Source: Bordetella petrii
GTDB lineage: Bacteria; Pseudomonadota; Gammaproteobacteria; Burkholderiales; Burkholderiaceae_B
DNA length: 64,000 nt
Assembly (NCBI GenBank): GCA_017745595.1
Contig: WMBV01000011.1
Coordinates: 85,191-149,190 of the forward strand
Direction: 5' to 3'
A program made the position numbers and the translations under genes. The notes below the pieces were generated by a model. It was not told the origin of the DNA and searched no databases. It saw only the letters and a program-made list of their open reading frames with translations. Positions 25,233 through 31,272 of this stretch are shown here, piece by piece. Numbering within the stretch: position 1 is the stretch's first letter; the number at the start of each line of letters is the position of its first letter.

Positions 25233-25999
25233 GGTATGCGTTCTCCTTTGACGAACAGGCTGGCTGCTTCGGGCAGCGGACCGTAGAAAAAATCGTCCAC
25301 CGGCAGGTCGGTCACGACGCGGCCGCGTTCCAGATAAATGACGCGCCGCGCCAGGCGCTTGACTTGCCCCAGGTTGTGGCTGCTGAAAACGACCGCGGGC
25401 GCGCGGCCGGCGCCGGGCTGGGCAAAGTCGTGCATCATCTGTTCGACGTCGCGCTTGGCGTGCGGGTCCAGGCTGGCGGTGGGCTCGTCCAGCAACAGCA
25501 CCTCGGGTGCCAGCGCCCAGGCGCGCACCATGGCCAGCCGCTGTTGCTGGCCGCCCGACAGGGTCTTGGCGTTGCGCGCCGCCAGCTCGGCCATGCCGGC
25601 GCGCTGCAGCGCCTGCTCGGCCTGGGCGCGGGCCGCGCGCCAGCGCATGCCGCGCAGCCACAAGCCCAGGGTCACGTTGTTCAAGGCCGACGTGCGCAAC
25701 ATGTAAGGGTGCTGGAACAGCATCGCCTGGCGCCGGCGCGCCACGCAGTGCGCGTGGCCGCGGGTGGGCTGGACCAGGCAATGCAGCACGCGCAGCAGCG
25801 TGCTCTTGCCGCTGCCGTTGGCCCCCACCAATGCCACGCTTTCGCCGGCGTGAATGGCCAGCGACACGCCGCGCAGCGCCCGCACCGCGCCATAATCGAC
25901 GTCGACATCGCACAGCTCGAACAACGGCGCCCGCGCGGCGGCGCGGCGTTCGGTGGCGCCCGCCCCGCCGGGCCCGGGTTCGCAGCCGGGGCCCTTCAT
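25229..25999 (-). CDS. tupC: Tungstate-type ABC transporter ATP-binding protein (TupC-like)
   Basis: A 256-residue ATPase. Walker A is GANGSGKST, the ABC signature LSGGQQQR, Walker B EVLLLDEPTASLDP, and the switch histidine lies in VVFSSHNLGQVKRLA. An unusual ~25-residue glycine/alanine/arginine-rich N-terminus (MKGPGCEPGPGGAGATERRA) precedes the domain and may be an over-long start, though the ATG overlaps the permease stop by 4 nt, which supports it. No C-terminal molybdate-sensing (TOBE) domain is present, as usual for TupC. Energises tungstate import. Confidence 0.87.
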   Translation of the reverse strand: MKGPGCEPGPGGAGATERRAAARAPLFELCDVDVDYGAVRALRGVSLAIHAGESVALVGANGSGKSTLLRVLHCLVQPTRGHAHCVARRRQAMLFQHPYMLRTSALNNVTLGLWLRGMRWRAARAQAEQALQRAGMAELAARNAKTLSGGQQQRLAMVRAWALAPEVLLLDEPTASLDPHAKRDVEQMMHDFAQPGAGRAPAVVFSSHNLGQVKRLARRVIYLERGRVVTDLPVDDFFYGPLPEAASLFVKGERIP

Positions 26000-26739
26000 G
26001 GCAGGGCTCCGGCATGGCCGAACAGGCCCGCCAGTCCGGCGTCGCGCCGCTCGCGCCAGCGCCGCACCAGCGCCGCCAGCACGTTCAACACCAGCACCAC
26101 CAGCAACAGCAACAGGCCCAGCGCCAGGGCCAGGGGCAAGTCGCCCTTGCTGGTTTCCAGCGCGATGGCGGTCGTCATGACGCGCGTATAGCCCTCGATA
26201 TTGCCGCCCACCACCATGACCGCGCCGACCTCGGAAATGGCCCGGCCGAATCCGGTAATGACGATGGTAAGCAGGGTGAAGCGTTCGTCCCACACCAGCA
26301 GCAGGCTGCGCACCAGCGTGCGCGCGCGCAGCGAACGCAACTGCTCGCCATGATGGCGCTCGGCGTCTTCGACGGTCTGGCGCACCAGCGCGGTGACCAC
26401 CGGGCACACCAGCATCGCCTGGGCCAGCACCATGGCCTTGAACGAAAACAGCCAGCCCAGGAACCCCAGCGGGCCGGAATGCGACAACAGCAGGTAAACC
26501 ACCAGGCCCACCACCACCGACGGCAACGCCAGCGAAGTATTCAACAGGGTCAGCACGATGCCGCGCCCGCGAAAGCGCGCCACCGCCAGCCAGGCTCCGG
26601 CCACCATGCCCACGCCACAGGCCAGCAGACAAGCAACGGCACTGACCGCGAGCGAGCGCGCCACGATGGAAAGCAGCACCGGATCGGCGGAGGCGATCAA
26701 CTGCAATGCAGTCAGGACGCTTTCGGACAGAGTATTCAT
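25996..26739 (-). CDS. tupB: Tungstate-type ABC transporter permease (TupB-like)
   Basis: A 247-residue permease with about six membrane segments. The coupling motif reads GFGRAISEVGAVMVVGGNIE (EAA-type loop), and SLALPSVVVGLVVYLLLS and YTRVMTTAIALETSKGDLPL are characteristic of TupB. It is the first gene of the minus-strand operon tupB-tupC-tupA; in the commonly described order tupA comes first. It is divergent from a ModE/LysR-like regulator across a 121-nt region that probably holds both promoters. Confidence 0.88.
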   Translation of the reverse strand: MNTLSESVLTALQLIASADPVLLSIVARSLAVSAVACLLACGVGMVAGAWLAVARFRGRGIVLTLLNTSLALPSVVVGLVVYLLLSHSGPLGFLGWLFSFKAMVLAQAMLVCPVVTALVRQTVEDAERHHGEQLRSLRARTLVRSLLLVWDERFTLLTIVITGFGRAISEVGAVMVVGGNIEGYTRVMTTAIALETSKGDLPLALALGLLLLLVVLVLNVLAALVRRWRERRDAGLAGLFGHAGALP

Positions 26740-26860
26740 TATTGGCGCACCCCAGGACTGAAAGGAGGGTAGCGCAGCGCTATGATGCGGACCATATGAA
26801 CTACATTACATAGGATGCCCGGCCGGCCCCGCCCGGGTATTTGGTGCATACTCGCGGACG

Positions 26861-27994
26861 ATGCATCGTATCGACCTTACCTACCAGCTGGGCGGCGCCG
26901 ACGCCGCCCCCGCCACCATCGGCAATGCGCTGATGGACTTGCTGTTCGCGGTGCGCGAGCACGGCTCGATCTCGGCCGCGGCCAAGGCGCTGGGGCTGTC
27001 ATACCGGCACGTCTGGGGCGAACTGAAACGCTGGGAACAAACCCTGGGCCGCACCCTGATCGTATGGGACAAGGGCCAGCCGGCGCGCCTGAACGAATTC
27101 GGCGAAAAACTGCTGTGGGCCGAACGCCAGGCCCAGGCGCGGCTGGCTCCGCAGATCAACGCCCTGCGCGCCGACCTGGAACGCGCCTTCGCCATGGCCT
27201 TCGACGACGCCGCCCACGTGGTGCCGCTGTATGCCAGCCACGACGACGCGCTGGCGGCCCTGCGCGACCACGCCGTGGCCAGCGCCAAGCTGTACCTCGA
27301 TATCCGCTATACCGGCAGCGTGGATGCCATCCGCGGGCTGAACGAAGGACGCTGCGTCATCGCCGGCTTTCATACGCGCCAGGATCCGGTGCCCGGCTCG
27401 CTGACCGAACGCATCTACAAGCCGCTGCTCAAGCCCGGCCTGCACAAGATCATCGGCTTCGCGCGGCGCAGCCAGGGCCTGATCGTGGCGCGCGGCAACC
27501 CCCTGCGCCTGCGCGCCATATCCGACCTGCGCCAGCCCGGCCTGCGCTATGTGAACCGGGCGCTGGGCACCGGCACGCGCGTGCTGTTCGACGAACTGCT
27601 CGAGCAGGCCGGGGTGCCCGCCGCGGCCGTCGCCGGCTATGCGCGCACCGAACCGTCGCACGCGGCCGTGGCCCATGCCATTGCGGCGGGCAGCGCCGAC
27701 GCGGGCCTGGGCATCGAGACCGCGGCGCGCCAGCACCACCTGGATTTCGTGCCCCTGGTGCAAGAAGACTATTTCCTGGTGTGCCTGAAATCGACGCTGG
27801 ACCTGCCCTCGACCCAGGCCTTGCTGGCCATCTTGCGCGGCTCGCCCTGGCAAGAGGCCCTGTCGCGCATGCCGGGGTATGCGCCCGTCCAGTGCGGACA
27901 GGTGCTGTCGATGCGGCGGGTGCTGCCGTGGTGGAGTTTTCCCGCCAAGAAGCGGCGCGGCCCCGCCGCGCCGGCGGCGGGCCGCAAGCGCTAG
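26861..27994 (+). CDS. LysR/ModE-type HTH regulator with periplasmic-binding-like effector domain
   Basis: A 377-residue regulator. Residues ~20-95 form a ModE/LysR-type winged helix (VREHGSISAAAKALGLSYRH, VWGELKRWEQTLGRTLIVWD). Residues ~115-350 resemble the substrate-binding-like domain of molybdate/tungstate sensors (IRYTGSVDAIRGLNEGRCVI, GLIVARGNPLRLRAISDLRQ, YARTEPSHAAVAHAIAAGSA DAGLG). The basic C-terminus is low complexity. This two-part design is common for regulators next to W/Mo transport or formate dehydrogenase genes. Divergent from tupB, so it most likely controls tungstate uptake and perhaps the formate dehydrogenase in response to metal. Effector not shown. Confidence 0.8.
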   Translation: MHRIDLTYQLGGADAAPATIGNALMDLLFAVREHGSISAAAKALGLSYRHVWGELKRWEQTLGRTLIVWDKGQPARLNEFGEKLLWAERQAQARLAPQINALRADLERAFAMAFDDAAHVVPLYASHDDALAALRDHAVASAKLYLDIRYTGSVDAIRGLNEGRCVIAGFHTRQDPVPGSLTERIYKPLLKPGLHKIIGFARRSQGLIVARGNPLRLRAISDLRQPGLRYVNRALGTGTRVLFDELLEQAGVPAAAVAGYARTEPSHAAVAHAIAAGSADAGLGIETAARQHHLDFVPLVQEDYFLVCLKSTLDLPSTQALLAILRGSPWQEALSRMPGYAPVQCGQVLSMRRVLPWWSFPAKKRRGPAAPAAGRKR

Positions 27995-28848
27995 GGCGCC
28001 ACGCGCGTCGCCGCCAGTTCGGGTTGCAGCAGCAGCCGTTCGGGCGCGGTGTAGCACACGAAATGCCGGTTCACGGCGCGGCCGATGGCGCACAGCCCCA
28101 GGCCGCGGGCGATTTCGTAGCCCATCTGGGTCATGCCGCTGCGCGACACCACAATGGGTACGCCCATCTGGGCCGACTTCATGATCATTTCGCTGGTCAG
28201 CCGGCCGGTCGTGTAGAAGACCTTGTCGGCCCCGCCCTGGTCGGCCTGCGGCTGCAGCCACATCCAGCCCGCCAGGGTGTCGATGGCGTTGTGGCGCCCG
28301 ACGTCTTCCACGAACATCAGCATGGTTTCGCCGCGGAACAGGGCACAGCCATGCACCGACCCGGCCGACTTGTAGGTGGTTTCTTGTAGCCGGATGGCAT
28401 TGAGCAGGCCATACAGCTGCGCCTGGCTCAATCGGGCTTGGGGATCGAGGCGGATGTGGTCCAGTTCTTCCATCAGCCCGCCGAACACGCTGCCCTGGCC
28501 GCAGCCGGTGGTCACCACGCGCTGGGCCGTGCGCGATTCGATATCGGCGATGCCGTCGCGGGTCACGACCGAGGCCGCGTTGACTTCCCAGTCGACCATG
28601 ATGGACAGCACGTCGCTCACGTCGCGGATCAGGCGCTGATTGCGCAGGTAGCCCAGCACCAGCAGTTCCGGCATGGCGCCCAGCGTCATCAGCGTGACCA
28701 GTTCGCGCCGGTCGACGTACAGGGTAAGGGGCCGCTCGGCGGGAATGGATACGGTTTCGGCCGCGCCGTGTTCATTGACGACGGTGACTTCGCGCGTCAG
28801 GGGGGCGCGGGCCTGGGTCAGGCTCGGCAAAGACAGGCTGGCGCTCAC
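27991..28848 (-). CDS. fdhD: Formate dehydrogenase accessory sulfurtransferase FdhD
   Basis: A 285-residue FdhD. It passes sulfur from a cysteine desulfurase to the molybdenum or tungsten bis-MGD cofactor of formate dehydrogenase. Seen: RRELVTLMTLGAMPELLVLG, the active loop VVTTGCGQGSVFGG (one cysteine, where E. coli FdhD has a CxxC pair), TYKSAGSVHGCALF, FVEDVGRHNAIDTLAGW and FYTTGRLTSEMIMKSAQMGV. No ATG fits; GTG at 28848 overlaps the upstream gene's TGA as GTGA, so this start is chosen. Last gene of the formate dehydrogenase operon; its end overlaps the convergent regulator by 4 nt. Confidence 0.9.
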   Translation of the reverse strand: MSASLSLPSLTQARAPLTREVTVVNEHGAAETVSIPAERPLTLYVDRRELVTLMTLGAMPELLVLGYLRNQRLIRDVSDVLSIMVDWEVNAASVVTRDGIADIESRTAQRVVTTGCGQGSVFGGLMEELDHIRLDPQARLSQAQLYGLLNAIRLQETTYKSAGSVHGCALFRGETMLMFVEDVGRHNAIDTLAGWMWLQPQADQGGADKVFYTTGRLTSEMIMKSAQMGVPIVVSRSGMTQMGYEIARGLGLCAIGRAVNRHFVCYTAPERLLLQPELAATRVAP

Positions 28849-29228
28849 TTGGCGGGCTTGCCCTCGGCTTCGGGCTGCGGCGAGCTGGGCGGCTGCACGG
28901 CGGTTTCGGCGGGCGAATGCGCGCCCGAGCCCTCGCGGGGCTGCACCGCTGCCGGCACGTACGCGAACGGACCGGGGTCTACGCACGCGGGGGTGGGAAC
29001 GGGCGGCGCCGGGGTACGGCCTTCGGCCTTGGCTCTTTCGAAAAAGCCCGCGGCCACTCTGGTCTGGGCCTCGCACAGCTGGAAGGCAGCGACCTTCGTG
29101 CTCCAGGCCGCCTTGGCCTTGGCTTCGGCGGCCTTGGCCTGGGCCTCGGCGCTGGGCGCAGGCGTGGGCAGGGCCGCCTGCGCACCGGCGGCCAACAGGG
29201 CAAACAGCAATACGGCAAGCTTCTTCAT
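28845..29228 (-). CDS. Small exported protein of the formate dehydrogenase operon
   Basis: A 127-residue protein with a signal peptide (MKKLAVLLFALLAAGAQA). The mature part starts proline/alanine-rich, has an Ala/Lys helix (SAEAQAKAAEAKAKAAWSTK) and the segment VAAFQLCEAQTRVAAGFFER, then CVDPGPFAYVPA, and ends in a low-complexity proline/glutamate tail. Two cysteines are present in the mature part. GAGGAG precedes the ATG. It lies between fdhI and fdhD, with fdhD overlapping its stop, so a periplasmic role in formate dehydrogenase assembly or electron transfer is likely by context only. No recognised domain. Confidence 0.75.
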   Translation of the reverse strand: MKKLAVLLFALLAAGAQAALPTPAPSAEAQAKAAEAKAKAAWSTKVAAFQLCEAQTRVAAGFFERAKAEGRTPAPPVPTPACVDPGPFAYVPAAVQPREGSGAHSPAETAVQPPSSPQPEAEGKPAK

Positions 29229-29238
29229 GGCGTGCTCC

Positions 29239-30399
29239 TCAGGCGCCGGCCGGACGCGTGCCGCGCCCTTTTGCGGTTTTAGCGGACGTGCGCTGGGCGG
29301 GAATCTTGCCCGACTTGATGTCGTCGTACCATGCATCGTGATGTTCGCGCGCCCAGGCCTCGTCGACGTAGCCGGTTTTCATGGCCTTGTAGGCGCCCTT
29401 CATGCCGATGGTGCCCAGGTAGATGTGGCCCATCAGCATGCACATCATCAAGATGACCGACACGGCGTGGATCATGTGGGCGATCTGCATGTTGCCCCGC
29501 GTGTAGATCATGACGCCCGGGAACACCCGGTCGAGGAACAGGCCCGACGCCACGGCGACCAGGCCCAGCACCAGCATGCCGACCCAGAACATGATTTTCT
29601 CGCCGGCATTGAAACGGCCCGCCGGCACGTGCCGGGCGCGCAGCAATCCGCCGCCCCGGCGCAGCCAGGTCAGGTCGTAGCGGCGGAACAGGTTGTCTTT
29701 GGCGAAGGTGATCAGCACGACGATCAGCGATACGGCGAAGACCGGGCCGACGAAATTGTGAATGGTTTTCAGCACCCAGGTCAGCCAGCCGAAGACGGCG
29801 CTGCCCATCCAGGGCAGCAAGAAGAACTTGCCGAAGGCCATCACGATGCCCGACAAGGCCAGGATGACGAACGCGGTGGCGTTGACCCAGTGCGCCGCGC
29901 GTTCGAAATATGTGAAGCGTTCGATCTTGCGGCCGGTTTCGGCCTCGTGCGTCTTGATGGAACCCTTGGCCAGGTAGAACAGCAAGATCGCCACCAGCAC
30001 GATCAGCAACAGGGCGCCGCCATAAGGAACGAGCCATTGGTTGCGCACCTGGCGCCAGGCCTCGCCGGCGGTGGTGAATTGCGAGCCGGGATACTGCACG
30101 AAGCGCTGGATCAGCACGCCGGCCTCGGGCGCCTGGCTGAGCGGCAGGCTGCTGAAGCCGGGTTCGCCGGAATTGACCAGGCGCCACATGGGCGCGTTGT
30201 TGCCGGGCTGCACCTGGGCGCGCTGCGCGTTGGTTTGCTCGGCATAGCCGGGCAGCGCGTCGGCGTCGGGCCGGACTTCGAAGATGTTGGCGTTCTTGAT
30301 GCCGCCCAGGCCGCCGTCGGCCGGCGCGGCATTCTGCGCCGCCGCCGGCGCCAGCAGCGCCGCGCCGATCATGAGTGCCGCGAAGAATGACCGTACCAT
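29239..30399 (-). CDS. fdhI: Formate dehydrogenase gamma subunit (cytochrome b556)
   Basis: A 386-residue membrane subunit. A signal peptide (MVRSFFAALMIGAALLAPAA) and ~100-residue periplasmic N-terminal extension are followed by membrane segments at WLVPYGGALLLIVLVAILLF, FERAAHWVNATAFVILALSG, HNFVGPVFAVSLIVVLI, MFWVGMLVLGLVAVASGLFL and HMIHAVSVILMMCMLMGHIY. Histidines in HWVNA, HNFVG, HMIHA and GHIYLG are the probable heme b ligands. Passes electrons from the beta subunit to quinone. The C-terminus is basic and low complexity. It lies 12 nt after a small lipoprotein gene in the fdhA-fdhB operon. Confidence 0.9.
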   Translation of the reverse strand: MVRSFFAALMIGAALLAPAAAQNAAPADGGLGGIKNANIFEVRPDADALPGYAEQTNAQRAQVQPGNNAPMWRLVNSGEPGFSSLPLSQAPEAGVLIQRFVQYPGSQFTTAGEAWRQVRNQWLVPYGGALLLIVLVAILLFYLAKGSIKTHEAETGRKIERFTYFERAAHWVNATAFVILALSGIVMAFGKFFLLPWMGSAVFGWLTWVLKTIHNFVGPVFAVSLIVVLITFAKDNLFRRYDLTWLRRGGGLLRARHVPAGRFNAGEKIMFWVGMLVLGLVAVASGLFLDRVFPGVMIYTRGNMQIAHMIHAVSVILMMCMLMGHIYLGTIGMKGAYKAMKTGYVDEAWAREHHDAWYDDIKSGKIPAQRTSAKTAKGRGTRPAGA

Positions 30400-30411
30400 G
30401 GCAGCCTCGGG

Positions 30412-30639
30412 TCAGTGGATTCGGTTGAACTCGTTCTGGCCGCGCTGGGTGCGCACCGTGAGTTGGCGCTGCCAGCTGGCTCGATCGCCGGGCGTCCAGC
30501 CCGGCGCCATGAAGTTGCTGCCGGTGCCCATATACGCCGGCACGCCGGTATTCTGGCCGACATGCAGTTCCTGCGAAGGCTCGGAACAGCCCGCCAGCCC
30601 CAGCACGAGCAGCCCCAGGAAAGCAAGGCGCGCGCTCAT
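30412..30639 (-). CDS. Small lipoprotein of the formate dehydrogenase operon
   Basis: A 75-residue predicted lipoprotein. The signal MSARLAFLGLLVLGLAGC carries a lipobox (LAGC, cysteine at 18). The short mature part contains GTGSNFMAPGWTPGDRASWQ and ends RGQNEFNRIH. Its ATG overlaps the fdhB stop by 4 nt and fdhI follows 12 nt later, so it is translated with the formate dehydrogenase subunits. No known domain; a membrane-tethered assembly or docking role for the complex is an inference from position. Confidence 0.75.
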   Translation of the reverse strand: MSARLAFLGLLVLGLAGCSEPSQELHVGQNTGVPAYMGTGSNFMAPGWTPGDRASWQRQLTVRTQRGQNEFNRIH

Positions 30640-31262
30640 GGCTTTTCCTTGGCGCCGGCGGGCGGCTGCCCGGCCTGCTGCGACCCGTAGGCCGTGCCCC
30701 AGCCCCATACTTCGGCGCCCTTGCCCCGGTTCACCACGCGCGTGCGGAAGATGTCGGCCACCACGTCGCCATCGCCGCCCAGCAGCGCCTTGGTGGAACA
30801 CATTTCGGCGCAGGCGGGCAGCTTGCCCTCGGCCAGGCGGTTGCGCCCGTATTTTTCGAATTCGGCCGCGCTGCCGTGTTCTTCGGGGCCGCCGGCGCAG
30901 AACGTGCATTTGTCCATTTTGCCGCGCACACCGAAGGCCCCGTTGGACGGGAACTGCGGCGCGCCGAACGGACAGGCATAAGAGCAATAGCCGCAGCCGA
31001 TACAGGTGTCTTTGTTGTGCAGCACCACGCCTTCATCGGTGCGATAAAAGCAGTTGACCGGACAGACCGCCATGCAGGGCGCGTCGCTGCAATGCATGCA
31101 CGCCACCGAAATGGATTTTTCCCCCGGCACGCCGTCGTTCAGCGTGACCACGCGGCGGCGGTTCACGCCCCAGGGGATTTCGTGCTCGTTCTTGCACGCG
31201 GTGACGCAGCTATTGCATTCGATACAACGCTCTGCATCACAAATGAATTTCATTCTAGCCAT
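30636..31262 (-). CDS. fdhB: Formate dehydrogenase beta subunit (4x[4Fe-4S])
   Basis: A 208-residue ferredoxin-type subunit. Cysteine groups that bind four [4Fe-4S] clusters are visible: CIECNSCVTACKNE, CMHCSDAPCMAVCP, CIGCGYCSYACP, and CTFC paired with CAEMCSTKA. There is no C-terminal membrane helix, unlike E. coli FdnH, so it is held by the gamma subunit. The ATG at 31262 follows GAGGAG; an upstream in-frame ATG at 31286 would overlap the fdhA end and lacks a ribosome site. Relays electrons from FdhA to cytochrome b. Confidence 0.93.
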   Translation of the reverse strand: MARMKFICDAERCIECNSCVTACKNEHEIPWGVNRRRVVTLNDGVPGEKSISVACMHCSDAPCMAVCPVNCFYRTDEGVVLHNKDTCIGCGYCSYACPFGAPQFPSNGAFGVRGKMDKCTFCAGGPEEHGSAAEFEKYGRNRLAEGKLPACAEMCSTKALLGGDGDVVADIFRTRVVNRGKGAEVWGWGTAYGSQQAGQPPAGAKEKP

Positions 31263-31272
31263 GGCGGTCTCC

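Noticed and set aside
26740..26860. ModE-type operator between tupB and the regulator
   Set aside because: CTATG/CATAG half-sites are far apart (27 nt) and no good match to the CGTTATATAACG-type consensus was seen.
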